The position numbers were made by a program, and so were the translations under genes. Under the pieces are notes generated by a model. That model saw only the letters and a program-made list of their open reading frames with translations, was not told where the DNA came from and made no database searches. Shown piece after piece: positions 1 to 9,257 of a DNA stretch of 64,000 nt (positions within the stretch are counted from its first letter, which is position 1; every line of letters begins with the position of its first letter). Origin of the DNA: Serratia liquefaciens. GTDB taxonomy: Bacteria; Pseudomonadota; Gammaproteobacteria; Enterobacterales; Enterobacteriaceae. The stretch lies in assembly GCA_012719855.1 (NCBI GenBank), contig JAAXZN010000041.1, positions 1 to 64,000 of the forward strand, read 5' to 3'.

Positions 1-41
1 ACAACATGCATCCCAACGGGTGGCTTAGCGGAGGGCGTGAA

Positions 42-857
42 ATGATCGCGATAGAGAGACTGATGCGGGCTGGAGACAGGCAGCAGCCGGTACGCAGCGG
101 CGAGGTGTGGTTGGTGGGCGCCGGACCGGGGGATGCGGAACTGCTGACTTTAAAGGCACTGAGGGTGATCCGGCAGGCCGACGTGGTGGTGTTCGATCGG
201 CTGGTTTCCCCGGCGGTAATGGCTTTATTGCCGAAAAAGGCCCTGTGTATCGACGTGGGGAAATCGATGGGATGCCATACCCTGTCGCAAACCGAAATAG
301 ACACGCTGCTGGTGGAGTTGGCACAGGCCGGTAATCGAGTGGTGCGCTTAAAAGGCGGTGACCCGTTTATTTTTGGCCGCGGCGGGGAGGAAATGGTGCA
401 TTTACAACGCCATGGTGTGGTGTGCCATGTGGTGCCGGGCATCACCGCTGCCAGCGGTTGTGCGGCGGTGAGCGGCATTCCGCTGACCCACCGCGATTAC
501 GCACAGTCGGTACGCTTTGTGACGGGGCATTGCCGCAATGGCGAAATCGACCTGGACTGGCGAGGGTTGGTTACCGCGGGCCAGACTCTGGTGTTTTATA
601 TGGGGCTGAGCCTGAGTGAAACGCTTACCGCGCAGCTGATACGCCATGGTATGGCGCCACAGACGCCGTTGGCGATCGTTGAACGCGGCACATTACCGCG
701 CCAACGAGTATTGATTGGCACATTATCAGCATTACCGGCGTTGATCGCCAAACAGCGGCCCGTTTCACCCAGCTTGCTGGTGATTGGTGAGGTGGTCAGC
801 CTCTACCGTACGACGAACGTCATTGCCGCGTTGCCTGAACCAGCGCTGACCGCCTGA
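42..857 (+). CDS. cobA: Uroporphyrinogen-III C-methyltransferase (SUMT)
   Basis: This enzyme uses S-adenosylmethionine to methylate uroporphyrinogen III twice, giving precorrin-2 for siroheme or cobalamin. The 271-residue protein has the SUMT/CysG-A signatures: [18 protein letters not shown] near the N-terminus, the [18 protein letters not shown] block and [22 protein letters not shown]. It lacks the CysG-B dehydrogenase/ferrochelatase domain, so it is the single-domain form. I chose the ATG at 42 because GGAGG lies seven bases upstream; the ATG at 6 has no ribosome site. A frame ending in TAG at 26-28 just upstream may be the tail of another gene, and nirD would fit because siroheme serves nitrite reductase, but only eight codons are visible. 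The role near nitrate genes is inference; the family call is firm. Confidence 0.92.
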   Translation: MIAIERLMRAGDRQQPVRSGEVWLVGAGPGDAELLTLKALRVIRQADVVVFDRLVSPAVMALLPKKALCIDVGKSMGCHTLSQTEIDTLLVELAQAGNRVVRLKGGDPFIFGRGGEEMVHLQRHGVVCHVVPGITAASGCAAVSGIPLTHRDYAQSVRFVTGHCRNGEIDLDWRGLVTAGQTLVFYMGLSLSETLTAQLIRHGMAPQTPLAIVERGTLPRQRVLIGTLSALPALIAKQRPVSPSLLVIGEVVSLYRTTNVIAALPEPALTA

Positions 858-861
858 GCGG

Positions 862-1428
862 TTATTGACCGAAGCGACCGATGATACCCGCACCGCCCTT
901 GGCGTGGCCCTGCAATTTTTCCAACAGCTGTTCGCGGGTTAATCCTGGCCCCAGCGCATGGGGCGGGAGATCGGTGGCGATCAGCACGAAGGTATAGTGG
1001 TGCAAGCCTGAACCCGCCGGTGGACATGGACCGTGATACACCGCGGTACCCGGTGAATTCTTGCCTCCGACAAAGCCTTTGCCCTGAGTGAGGTCGCCTT
1101 CGGCGAAACCGCTGGCCGTGGCCGGGATGCCATAAGCTACCAGATGGCTAACGCCCAAACCGGCGCGGCCTTCGGGGTCGGACAGCAGCAGGGCGAAGCT
1201 GTTGGTGCCCGCCGGCGGGTGGGTCCAACTCAGCGCAGGTGAAACGTTGTCGCCGGTGCAACTGGCATTGCCGGGTGTTGCTCCGGCATATTTCTGTGCC
1301 AGCATGCCGCCGTCCTGAAACGCCGATGAGCTGAGGGTAAAGGTGCCGGCGGCCTGCGCCGCGAACGACAGCGAACCGGTAAGTAATGCCGCGCTGAGCG
1401 CGAGTGCGGAGAAACCACGACCGATCAT
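862..1428 (-). CDS. Secreted YbhB/YbcL-family PEBP-like protein
   Basis: This 188-residue protein belongs to the phosphatidylethanolamine-binding (Raf kinase inhibitor-like) family, whose bacterial members have no settled biochemical role. Residues 1-27 form a clear signal peptide ending AAQAA, so it is probably periplasmic. The family motifs are present: NVSPALSW, DPEGRAGLGVSHLVAYGIP and the pocket motif YHGPCPPAGSGLHHYTFVL. The start has a strong CAGGAGG ribosome site. It converges on cobA with four bases between the stops. No partner is suggested by its neighbours. Confidence is high for the family and low for function. Confidence 0.85.
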   Translation of the reverse strand: MIGRGFSALALSAALLTGSLSFAAQAAGTFTLSSSAFQDGGMLAQKYAGATPGNASCTGDNVSPALSWTHPPAGTNSFALLLSDPEGRAGLGVSHLVAYGIPATASGFAEGDLTQGKGFVGGKNSPGTAVYHGPCPPAGSGLHHYTFVLIATDLPPHALGPGLTREQLLEKLQGHAKGGAGIIGRFGQ

Positions 1429-1528
1429 ACAGCCTCCTGTGTGTGCTTAAATAAAGCATAGTGGCGCAGAGACAGGCTCGCTATAACAGCCGGGCCAACA
1501 GTCGGCTATAACAGCGCCAGCGACGGCA

Positions 1529-2245
1529 TTAATCCGCCATTGGGGTGAAATAAGCTGAAATAAGAGAATTTCCCTTGATGAAGGGCGTGATATCCATGTC
1601 GGCCAGCGAAAGCAGGGTAAACCAGCCGGAAAGGGCCAGATAGAGGCCGAAAGGCAGCGGGGCATCTCTGCCGGGGCTGCGGCGTAAACAGGCCAACGTC
1701 GCAACGCATAAGCCTGTCACTGCCGCGCCGGTGACCAATATGGGCAGGGCAGACCAGCCGCTCCAGGCCCCCAGGGCCGCCAGCAATTTAAAATCGCCCT
1801 GGCCGATGCCCTCCTTTTTTCGCCGCCAGCGATAACCGTCGTTAAGCAACCACAATGACAGATAGCCGACGGTGGCCCCGGTCACCGCCTCGTTCAGCGA
1901 GGTAAAGCAGCCTTGCTGATTGGCCAGCAGCCCGGCCCATAACAGCGGCTGCGTCAGGCGATCGGGCAATAATCGGTGCCGCCAGTCGATGCAGGCCAGC
2001 GCGATCAGCAGGGTTGCTACCAGCAGCAGCCCTGTTTGCTGCAGCGGTGTGAGGTTAAAAGGCAATACCGTCAGCCCGGCGCTGATGGCTATCAACATCA
2101 GAGTGCGGGTTTTTAGCGGCGGCAGGCGTTGCCCCAGATCCCGAGACACGGAATGCAGGAGCCATCTGGCGATGACCGCCGACAGTAACATGGCCGGAAT
2201 AAGCAGGCCGCGATACCACAGATCCCACTGCGGGGGGTTAAACAT
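1529..2245 (-). CDS. Prepilin peptidase (A24 family), short orphan form
   Basis: This is a membrane aspartyl peptidase of the type IV prepilin peptidase family, about 238 residues with roughly six hydrophobic segments. The catalytic aspartates are visible: D87 in ACIDWRHRLLPDRLT and the GxGD motif at 148-151 (GQGD followed by FKLLAALGAW). The N-terminal zinc/methyltransferase domain of PilD-type enzymes, with its paired CXXC motifs, is absent, so it probably cleaves without N-methylating. No pilin, secretin or type II secretion gene is in this window, so its substrate must be encoded elsewhere. I chose the ATG at 2245 because AAGGA is five bases upstream; an ATG at 2251 overlaps that site. 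Confidence 0.85.
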   Translation of the reverse strand: MFNPPQWDLWYRGLLIPAMLLSAVIARWLLHSVSRDLGQRLPPLKTRTLMLIAISAGLTVLPFNLTPLQQTGLLLVATLLIALACIDWRHRLLPDRLTQPLLWAGLLANQQGCFTSLNEAVTGATVGYLSLWLLNDGYRWRRKKEGIGQGDFKLLAALGAWSGWSALPILVTGAAVTGLCVATLACLRRSPGRDAPLPFGLYLALSGWFTLLSLADMDITPFIKGNSLISAYFTPMAD

Positions 2246-2770
2246 AAGCATCCTTGCTGAACTGAAATTAGCGTTCAAAATAGCGGCAAAATGAGTTTTA
2301 CAGCAGAGCAGGTGCCAGGTAAGGACGCGCTTTGCGCAGGCGATCGCAAAGCATTGTTTATAGCCAGGTAAAATACGCTGAAATTGAGGGTTTTCACGCA
2401 TAATCAAAGCATTACTGTGTTTTATGAAAAGATGAATGCTGATTAATCAGGCAAAATCCGCGATGAAATTTAGTGAATTTATCCTGCCAGAATGCCAATG
2501 TTCGGGCGCGATCGGGATTGACCCCTCTTGGTAAAGCGATATCAACCGTATTGGTGACGTTGTCACAAGATAAACTGAGGTTTATCTGATGGTTTATCAT
2601 CAGAAACCGATTAGACTTTGGGATTCATGATGCACTTTGGCGCCCCGGTGCCGACAGGGCCAATACCCCGGTTGTTCGCTGTGCAAAGGTCGTTGTTCTG
2701 CTGCCTGGAGTGGCCGCAGCAAAAAAGGTTTATCCGCCCACTCTCGGGATGAGGGAACGGCGGTGGTGTA
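2246..2770. other. Intergenic gap with a run of three adjacent inverted repeats
   Basis: I find no convincing gene here. Three perfect inverted repeats follow each other in 50 bases: GTGAC-GTT-GTCAC at 2554-2566, AGATAAAC-TGAG-GTTTATCT at 2568-2587 and CTGATG-GTTTAT-CATCAG at 2586-2603, the last two sharing two bases. None is followed by a T tract, so they are not simple terminators. They lie about 170 bases upstream of ychO and 310 bases upstream of the divergent peptidase gene. They may be operators or RNA hairpins. Confidence 0.5.
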
Positions 2771-4276
2771 ATGATTGAAGCTATCCCTAAAGCAAGTGAC
2801 AGAGTGAAGAAAACCGTTCATACCTTCTTGGCCCCTGCCTGTTTACCGGGGGTGGCGTTGGCGTGGCTGCTGGGCAGCTTGCCCGCCGGTGCCGAATCTC
2901 CCCCTGCGCCGCCTTCCGTTAGCCATCAAGCGAATACGGACGACACTTTGCCGGAGCTGGGCGGCAATACCTCGAATGACGCCGAACGCGAGAAAGAGTG
3001 GGCCACCATGGCCAAACAGCTGGGGGAACGTAACCTGAATAACGTTTCCGGCCAGCAGGTGCGTACCCGCGCCGAGAGTTACGCGGTGGGGCAAGCCGGT
3101 GAGGTGCTGCAACAACAGGCGCAAGAGCTGCTGTCACCGCTGGGGACCGCCAAACTGTCGCTGACTATGTCCGATCAGGGGAATTTTTCCGGCAGCAGCG
3201 GCCAGTTGTTCAGCCCTCTGTATGACGTTAACGGGCTGCTGACTTACAGCCAGCTCGGCCTGCTGCAGCAAACCGAAGGGGCGTTGGGCAACTTTGGCGT
3301 TGGACAGCGTTGGGTCGCCGGCGATTGGCTGCTGGGCTACAACACGGTGCTCGACAGCGACTTCAAACGCAATCATAACCGTGCCAGCCTGGGGGCCGAA
3401 GCCTGGGGCGACTTCCTGCGTTTTTCCGCCAATTATTACTATCCGTTATCGGCACTGGCGCAACAAAACGATAACGCCGAATTTCTCAGTCGTCCGGCAA
3501 GCGGTTACGACATCACCACCCAAGGCTATCTGCCGTTTTACCGCCAGATCGGCGGCTCTCTCAGCTACGAACAGTACTGGGGGGAGAACGTGAACCTGTT
3601 TGGCAGCGGTAAAAAACAAAACGACCCGCGAGCGATGCAATTGGGGGTGAATTACACCCCGGTGCCGCTGGTGACGGTGAAAGCGCTGCACAAAATGGGG
3701 GAAGGCGGGCTGAGCCAGGATCAGGTTGAGCTGGCGCTGAGCTATCGCCTTGGCGTACCGCTGGTAAAGCAGATATCGCCGGAGTATGTGGCCCAGGCCA
3801 AATCGCTGCGCGGCAGCCGCTATGGCAATATCGAACGGAAAAATGTCCCGGTAATGGAGTTCCGCCAGCGTAAAACGCTGCAGGTCTTCCTGGCCACGCC
3901 GCCCTGGAGCCTGCAACCGGGGGAAACGCTGCCGTTGAAGCTGGAGATTAAAACCACCAATAAAATCACCCGCGTCAGTTGGCAGGGGGATACCCAGGCA
4001 CTGAGCCTGACGTCGTCGCAAAACAGCAACGATCCGAACGGCTGGAGCCTGATTGTGCCGCAGTGGGATGACACGCCGGGGGCGGAAAACCGCTACCGTT
4101 TATCGGTCACGCTGGAAGACGACAAGCAGCAGTTGGTGACTTCCAACTGGATACAACTGCAGGTGACGCCGCCGCTGACGGCCTCTTCCGGGGGTGACGA
4201 GGGGCTGCCGCCGCCCAAAATGCTGCAAACGCCCACCATTCCGGCAGAGACCGGGCCGTTGAACGGCGCTGACTAA
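2771..4276 (+). CDS. ychO: Inverse autotransporter (intimin/invasin-like beta-domain protein), YchO
   Basis: This 501-residue protein resembles the N-terminal secretion unit of intimin and invasin: a signal segment (about residues 18-42), a periplasmic linker and a porin-like beta-barrel at roughly 120-330. Family-typical stretches include [38 protein letters not shown] and [21 protein letters not shown] short C-terminal region (about 370-470) could be a single Ig-like domain; long adhesive repeat arrays are absent. In E. coli ychO also sits beside narL, and here its stop overlaps the end of convergent narL by four bases, so synteny supports the name. The start has only a weak ribosome site. 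Proposed roles in adhesion or invasion come from the family. Confidence 0.85.
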   Translation: MIEAIPKASDRVKKTVHTFLAPACLPGVALAWLLGSLPAGAESPPAPPSVSHQANTDDTLPELGGNTSNDAEREKEWATMAKQLGERNLNNVSGQQVRTRAESYAVGQAGEVLQQQAQELLSPLGTAKLSLTMSDQGNFSGSSGQLFSPLYDVNGLLTYSQLGLLQQTEGALGNFGVGQRWVAGDWLLGYNTVLDSDFKRNHNRASLGAEAWGDFLRFSANYYYPLSALAQQNDNAEFLSRPASGYDITTQGYLPFYRQIGGSLSYEQYWGENVNLFGSGKKQNDPRAMQLGVNYTPVPLVTVKALHKMGEGGLSQDQVELALSYRLGVPLVKQISPEYVAQAKSLRGSRYGNIERKNVPVMEFRQRKTLQVFLATPPWSLQPGETLPLKLEIKTTNKITRVSWQGDTQALSLTSSQNSNDPNGWSLIVPQWDDTPGAENRYRLSVTLEDDKQQLVTSNWIQLQVTPPLTASSGGDEGLPPPKMLQTPTIPAETGPLNGAD

Positions 4277-4923
4277 CCGTTTTTGCCCTGCAGTACCCAC
4301 ACGGCGGCCTCAACGCGCGATTTCAGCTTCATTTTCTTCAGCAGGTGTTTGACGTGCACCTTGACGGTGCTTTCGGTGATGGTCAGCTTGCGGGCGATCA
4401 TCTTGTTCGGCAGCCCCTGGGCAATCAGTTTGAGAATATCGCGCTCGCGCGGCGTCAGTTGCTGAATATCCCGTTCGGCGCTCGGGCGGTTTTCGCGCAG
4501 GCTGGCGGCCAGAATCGGGGTTAACGCCTCGCTTAAGACCATCTGGCCTGCAGCCGCCTGGTGCAGCGCCTTCAACAGCTCCTCCGGCTCCATATCTTTC
4601 AGCAGGTAGCCGTCTGCGCCGCGTTTTAGCGCGCTGACCACGTCATCTTCGTGATTCGACACACTAAACACCACAATGCGGCCAGAAAGCGCGGTCATGC
4701 GCAGGCGATCCAACGTTTCCAGCCCGTTGATGCCCGGCATGTTCAGATCGAGCAGGATCAGGTCAGGATCGTGCTCCTCGGCCAGCGAAACACCTTGTTC
4801 ACCGTTGCCGGCTTCGGCAATCACCTGCAGGCGCGGGTCCATGCCGATAAGCTGTTTTACGCCGTTGCGCAGCATCGGGTGGTCGTCAATCAGTAAAATG
4901 GTGGCGGCAGTTTCGGTCGTCAT
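4273..4923 (-). CDS. narL: Nitrate/nitrite response regulator NarL
   Basis: NarL is the DNA-binding response regulator that activates nitrate respiration genes and represses alternative anaerobic pathways when phosphorylated by NarX or NarQ. The receiver domain has the acidic pair in LLIDDHPML and phospho-acceptor D59 in [10 protein letters not shown]. The C-terminus is a LuxR/FixJ helix-turn-helix ([15 protein letters not shown], then [15 protein letters not shown]). I chose the ATG at 4923, giving 216 residues as in E. coli NarL, because GGGAG lies six bases upstream; an ATG overlapping the narX stop has no such site. It is translated directly after narX, so the two form an operon. NarL-type heptamers occur upstream of both narK and narG. 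Confidence 0.97.
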   Translation of the reverse strand: MTTETAATILLIDDHPMLRNGVKQLIGMDPRLQVIAEAGNGEQGVSLAEEHDPDLILLDLNMPGINGLETLDRLRMTALSGRIVVFSVSNHEDDVVSALKRGADGYLLKDMEPEELLKALHQAAAGQMVLSEALTPILAASLRENRPSAERDIQQLTPRERDILKLIAQGLPNKMIARKLTITESTVKVHVKHLLKKMKLKSRVEAAVWVLQGKNG

Positions 4924-4934
4924 GGTTTCTCCCA

Positions 4935-6719
4935 TTAGTCGATGGCGTGGTTGTCCGGTTTGAATACCACCCGGACCTCGGTGCCGCCGCCGTTGCGGGG
5001 CAAAATTTCGCAGCGGCCGTGCAGGCTTTTGGCGCGATCGCGCATTATGATCAGGCCGTAGTGGTCGGGGCGAAGGGTATCTTGCGGCAGGCCGCAGCCG
5101 TTATCGCAGACGCTCAGGGTGACTTCGCCCCGTTGATTGATCACCTGAATGCTCACCTGGCTGGCCTGGGCATGCTTGTGGATATTGCTTAACGCCTCAC
5201 GGGCAATTTGCAACAGGTGGATAGCCTGATAGGTGGGCACCGTGCGCGGCGTTAACTGATAGTCGAGGCTGATGGGAATACCGAGCCGTTGACCAAACTC
5301 CTGCACCGTCGACTGCAGCGCTGCCAGCAGCCCCGGCTCCGTCAACCGCAGGCGGAAGGTGGTCAGCAGCTCGCGCAGTTGGCGATAAGCAATGTTCAGT
5401 TCCTCTCGCATCTGTTGCACCAGCCCCAGGTTGGCGGGGGAAAGTTCCGCGCCCTGCATTTGCAGGCAACTGAGCTGCATCTTCAGGCACGACAGCGACT
5501 GGGCGATGGAGTCATGCAGTTCACGCGCTATCGCCGCCCGCTCTTCCATCAGCATCAGTTGCTGCTGGTGGTCAACCTGGCGTTCAATCGCCAACACGCT
5601 GGTCAATTGCTCCACCAGGGTGTTCATCAACTGCTTATGGTCGTCATTCAGCGGGCGCTGTGGCGCATGTTGCGCGACAATCACCCCATAATCTCCCAGC
5701 TTGTCGCTCAGGCTCCAGCTCAGTGATGGGTGGCAGGCATGCTGTTGCTCGTCGTCGTTCAGGCAGGCGCTGCACACCGGGTTATTGCAGTATTCCGGCC
5801 GCAACGGCTGGTTGCCGCTCAACTGCACAAACTGCTCCTGACTGTTGTTTTCATACAGGCGCACCTGAATGGCGCGCAACGGCGTCAGGGTTTGCAACTG
5901 ATTGAGTATTGGCGTCAGGCGGCTGCACAGCGGCTCATTGGCGTGCAGTTGGCGGCTGGCGCGGTACAAAAAGCTTAATACCTGGTTTTTTTGTTGCAGA
6001 TCGGCGGTCTTCTCCGCCACCCGTTGCTCCAGCCCGCTGTACATAGTGGCCAGTTCGTCGGACATGGTGTTTAACGCGCCGCCAAGCGAGGCCATTTCAT
6101 CCTGGTGGCCACGTTGAGTGAAGCGGTGGCTGAAATCGCCGCGGCCCACCGACAGCGCCATCGCCACCAATTGCCGCCATGGATGCAGCAGGCGACGGCG
6201 CAGGTAACAAATGGTGCCCACCAACAGCAACAGTGTCAGGGCGATAAACACCGCCTGTACCAGCGTCACCGTCAGCAACCGGCGTTCGGTATGGCGGTCG
6301 ATGTCCGAGACCAGCGCATCCAGCAGGGAGACGAAATGTGCCACCTGAGGGGCAGCGTCGGTCGGTTGACGGGCCTGGTGCAATTGCGGCAGCAGCGTCA
6401 GTCGCCAATAGTCGTGCAGCGCCTGAAACTGTTCGGTCAAGCCTTCTTGTTCCAGCGGGCGTTGCAGGTCGGGGCTGTTTGCATCCTGATCCAGTTCGCG
6501 TATCAGGATTTCGCTGCGCGCATCCAGCGGCACCTGTGCCAGCAGGCGATAGCTCTGCATCCGCAGTGAACCGGCTTTGTTGATGGCGTGGGCGTTGCCC
6601 TGAATGCTCTGTGACATCCAGGCGGAAATGCTCATGCCGGCCACGCCCAGTATGCCGAGCAGCAACATCAAAATGGCCACCTGGTTAACGATGGAAAGCG
6701 GAGCTAACAGGCGTTTCAT
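4935..6719 (-). CDS. narX: Nitrate/nitrite sensor histidine kinase NarX
   Basis: NarX is a membrane sensor that detects periplasmic nitrate and phosphorylates NarL. From the chosen ATG at 6719 it has 594 residues. A first membrane segment (about 9-30) is followed by the conserved P-box (about 42-60, [14 protein letters not shown]) that binds nitrate, a periplasmic helical bundle, a second membrane segment and a HAMP region. A central module has clustered cysteines (CNNPVCSAC). The kinase core has a HisKA_3 dimerisation motif with H402 in [12 protein letters not shown] and an ATP-binding domain with CDNGCGLP. In-frame ATGs further upstream add residues not expected in the family, so I rejected them. 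It is divergent from narK across a shared control region. Confidence 0.95.
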   Translation of the reverse strand: MKRLLAPLSIVNQVAILMLLLGILGVAGMSISAWMSQSIQGNAHAINKAGSLRMQSYRLLAQVPLDARSEILIRELDQDANSPDLQRPLEQEGLTEQFQALHDYWRLTLLPQLHQARQPTDAAPQVAHFVSLLDALVSDIDRHTERRLLTVTLVQAVFIALTLLLLVGTICYLRRRLLHPWRQLVAMALSVGRGDFSHRFTQRGHQDEMASLGGALNTMSDELATMYSGLEQRVAEKTADLQQKNQVLSFLYRASRQLHANEPLCSRLTPILNQLQTLTPLRAIQVRLYENNSQEQFVQLSGNQPLRPEYCNNPVCSACLNDDEQQHACHPSLSWSLSDKLGDYGVIVAQHAPQRPLNDDHKQLMNTLVEQLTSVLAIERQVDHQQQLMLMEERAAIARELHDSIAQSLSCLKMQLSCLQMQGAELSPANLGLVQQMREELNIAYRQLRELLTTFRLRLTEPGLLAALQSTVQEFGQRLGIPISLDYQLTPRTVPTYQAIHLLQIAREALSNIHKHAQASQVSIQVINQRGEVTLSVCDNGCGLPQDTLRPDHYGLIIMRDRAKSLHGRCEILPRNGGGTEVRVVFKPDNHAID

Positions 6720-6841
6720 AGGCTTTGGATCCCCGGCGCATAGCAAAATAACGGCTGGAAACCAGAGGGCGAAAGCAGGTGGTGCCAGCGAAGGTGGTAA
6801 CGATTCCGCGTTATTTTTCATCATACCCAGGCATAACCCCA

Positions 6842-6960
6842 TACCTCTAACGAAGTACCCATTAGTTTCCACCTCGCATTGTGGGTGCGTGGCGGCGGTA
6901 CGGGGGAATTTTCAATCGCTTGATTTGTTTTGTTTTTAGCGACGTTAGCGGGTTACTCAT
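6842..6960 (+). promoter_or_regulatory. NarL heptamer sites between narX and narK
   Basis: Three sites match the NarL/NarP heptamer consensus TACYYMT exactly: TACCTCT at 6842-6848, TACCCAT at 6856-6862 and TACTCAT at 6954-6960. The last is followed two bases later by an imperfect inverted partner (AGGGATG, five of seven), approaching the 7-2-7 arrangement NarL prefers. In E. coli narK is strongly activated by phospho-NarL, so these are good candidates for its control and possibly for narX autoregulation. Binding is inferred from sequence alone. Confidence 0.65.
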
Positions 6961-7006
6961 AAAGGGATGGCGAGCATTTTCCGGCATCCGGCTACCTGCA
7001 TCCGGG

Positions 7007-7020
7007 TTGATTTACATCAA
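7007..7020 (+). promoter_or_regulatory. FNR box of the narK promoter
   Basis: TTGATTTACATCAA is a perfect match to the FNR consensus TTGAT-N4-ATCAA. If it sits at the usual -41.5 position, transcription would start near 7055 with a weak -10 hexamer TAGGGT at 7043-7048, leaving a short leader before the narK ATG at 7083. This implies anaerobic induction of narK, as in E. coli. Confidence 0.8.
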
Positions 7021-7082
7021 CTTTGCCGTAGGGGGCGCCGCCTAGGGTGAGCGAAGTTATCACCCTGTGTCTGAGGTTTTTT

Positions 7083-8477
7083 ATGTCGCAATCAGCAACG
7101 TCATTATCAAAATCAAAAAAAACAGGCGCGGTTATTCAGGACTGGCAGCCTGAGGATGCCGCATTTTGGCAGCAGCGCGGCCAACGCATTGCTAACCGCA
7201 ACCTGTGGATTTCCATTCCTTGCCTGCTATTGGCCTTCTGCGTCTGGATGTTGTTTAGCGCAGTAGCGGTCAATTTGAACAAGGTAGGATTCAATTTCAC
7301 CACCGATCAGCTGTTCCTGCTTACCGCGCTACCTTCCGTTTCGGGTGCCATCCTGCGCGTCCCTTATTCATTTGTTATCCCGATGTTCGGCGGGCGTCGC
7401 TGGACGGCCATCAGTACCTGCTTCCTGCTGGTACCCTGTCTGTGGCTGGGCTTCGCGGTACAGGATGCCACTACCCCTTATGGCGTGTTTGTCATTATCT
7501 CATTGCTGTGTGGCTTTGCCGGTGCCAACTTTGCTTCCAGCATGGCCAATATCAGTTTCTTCTTTCCCAAGGCTAAGCAAGGCGGCGCTTTGGGCCTGAA
7601 CGGTGGCTTGGGTAACCTGGGTGTGAGTGTGATGCAGTTGGTGGCTCCGCTGGTCATCTCCGTCGCTGTTTTCGGCGTATTTGGCGGGACGGCGCAGCAG
7701 CAGCCGGACGGCAGTTCACTGTGGTTGGAAAATGCGGCCTGGATCTGGGTACCCTTCTTGTTGGTCGGCACGCTGGCGGCCTGGTTCGGTATGAACGATC
7801 TGGCGGCCTCTAAAGCGTCGTTGCGTCAGCAGTTGCCGGTGCTCAAACGGGGCCACCTGTGGGTGCTGAGCCTGCTGTACCTCGCCACCTTTGGTTCCTT
7901 TATCGGTTTTTCCGCCGGCTTCGCCATGCTGTCTAAAACCCAGTTCCCGGACGTGGTCATTTTGCACTATGCCTTCTTTGGACCTTTCCTGGGGGCGCTG
8001 GCACGACCGGTGGGAGGCGCGTTATCCGACCGCTTTGGCGGTATCCGCGTCACGCTGATTAACTTTGTGCTGATGGCGGTGTTCGCCGCCTTGCTGTTCC
8101 TCACCTTACCGGGGGCAGGGCACGCAGGATCGTTTATCGCGTTTTACAGCGTCTTTATGCTGTTGTTCCTCACCGCCGGGTTGGGCAGTGGCTCTACCTT
8201 CCAGATGATTGCCGTTATCTTTCGCAAAATCACCGTCGACCGGGTTAAGGCGGCCGGGGGCAGTGATGAAAGTGCTCAGCGCGAGGCCGTCACTGATTCT
8301 GCCGCTGCATTGGGCTTCATCTCAGCGATTGGTGCTGCCGGTGGTTTCTTTATTCCGCAGGCTTTCGGTACCTCGCTGGCGCTGACCGGTTCGCCGGCGG
8401 GCGCGATGAAAATCTTCCTGGTGTTTTATGTTGTATGCGTGTTGGTGACCTGGGTCGTTTACGGCCGTAAAAGATAG
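7083..8477 (+). CDS. narK: Nitrate/nitrite transporter NarK
   Basis: NarK is a 12-helix major facilitator of the nitrate/nitrite porter family that exchanges nitrate for nitrite across the inner membrane. The 464-residue protein has the two nitrate-signature glycine-rich helices (ALGLNGGLGNLGVSVMQL and GFISAIGAAGGFFIPQAFG), an arginine helix SGAILRVPYSF and GALARPVGGALSDRFGG. I chose the ATG at 7083, preceded by TGAGGT; an ATG at 7047 lies upstream of the predicted transcription start. In E. coli narGHJI follows directly; here about 18 kb of other genes intervene. A terminator follows, so narK is probably transcribed alone. Confidence 0.96.
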   Translation: MSQSATSLSKSKKTGAVIQDWQPEDAAFWQQRGQRIANRNLWISIPCLLLAFCVWMLFSAVAVNLNKVGFNFTTDQLFLLTALPSVSGAILRVPYSFVIPMFGGRRWTAISTCFLLVPCLWLGFAVQDATTPYGVFVIISLLCGFAGANFASSMANISFFFPKAKQGGALGLNGGLGNLGVSVMQLVAPLVISVAVFGVFGGTAQQQPDGSSLWLENAAWIWVPFLLVGTLAAWFGMNDLAASKASLRQQLPVLKRGHLWVLSLLYLATFGSFIGFSAGFAMLSKTQFPDVVILHYAFFGPFLGALARPVGGALSDRFGGIRVTLINFVLMAVFAALLFLTLPGAGHAGSFIAFYSVFMLLFLTAGLGSGSTFQMIAVIFRKITVDRVKAAGGSDESAQREAVTDSAAALGFISAIGAAGGFFIPQAFGTSLALTGSPAGAMKIFLVFYVVCVLVTWVVYGRKR

Positions 8478-8496
8478 CCAAGTACTGACAACTTCT

Positions 8497-8525
8497 GCGC
8501 CTGCCCGTCAGGGGAGGCGCTTTTT
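8497..8525 (+). terminator. Rho-independent terminator of narK
   Basis: GCGCCT (8497-8502) pairs with AGGCGC (8515-8520), with an inner CCC/GGG extension around a GTCA loop, followed by TTTTT. It lies 19 bases after the narK stop. Confidence 0.85.
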
Positions 8526-9257
8526 ATCCCACGTTTTAAGTGAAGCTTTTTACCTCCCCAGTGAAATCCTCGTAGTTTTAGGTAATATTCTTATTATTAC
8601 GTACTGCTTTTTCCTTTGTTTATAGATATATCTCTCCCACTTTGATTTTTTCCTGTCTTTGCGAAAAATGTTATTCCGACATTATTTTTTCATTTCTACG
8701 TCGAATTCCTTACGGAAATAACGCACTGTGAATGCTGCCTTACGTGGCAATGAAATTCTGTTTCTTCACGCTGGCGGAGATTCATTTCATCAAGTTAACA
8801 ATACACCTTTGTATTTGATGCTATATTTTAACTAAGCATTCCGAGAGGGACTAAATCAGATAACTCTCATTCTGTTTTAGCAGGCTTTTTGTAGGCTATC
8901 TGACAATCAGATTAGGTGGAAAAACAGATGATATTGTTTGATGGTGGGATGAAATTTCATAATTTCATTTAAATAACATTTTTTTAACATGTGTATGGTT
9001 TTTGTTTTAAAACAATAAGATAATCCAGTTTTATTGCCGGAAATCATGATAAGAAACCATGTTTCCAACAGGGAAATAAAGACATTCAAAGAAACATAGC
9101 CTCCTTTTGAGAGGTGTTGTAAAAAATGAAATCAGTAATTTTTTATAAAAATAAATATCCCATGAATGCAACCTGTTGAGTTTACATTTAATTTCTTGAA
9201 CATTTTTTCATATTTCTATACAAAGTGTGCAGGACAGGCACGCTAAGGAAATTAAAA
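8526..9257. other. AT-rich intergenic region at the left edge of the polysaccharide locus
   Basis: This stretch of about 730 bases is visibly richer in A+T than its surroundings and has no convincing gene on either strand. The low-G+C character continues into the regulator gene that follows. Such stretches in enterobacteria are often acquired DNA bound by H-NS. I see no tRNA, integrase or direct-repeat boundary that would define an insertion point. Confidence 0.5.

Noticed and set aside
849-862. ACCGC-CTGA-GCGGT hairpin between convergent cobA and PEBP genes
   Set aside because: The stem is only 5 bp and no T tract follows on either strand, so a terminator call is not supported.
9225-9257. 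Longer N-terminus of the membrane regulator from a GTG at 9225
   Set aside because: No ribosome site precedes it, whereas the GTG at 9258 has TAAGGA at suitable spacing.
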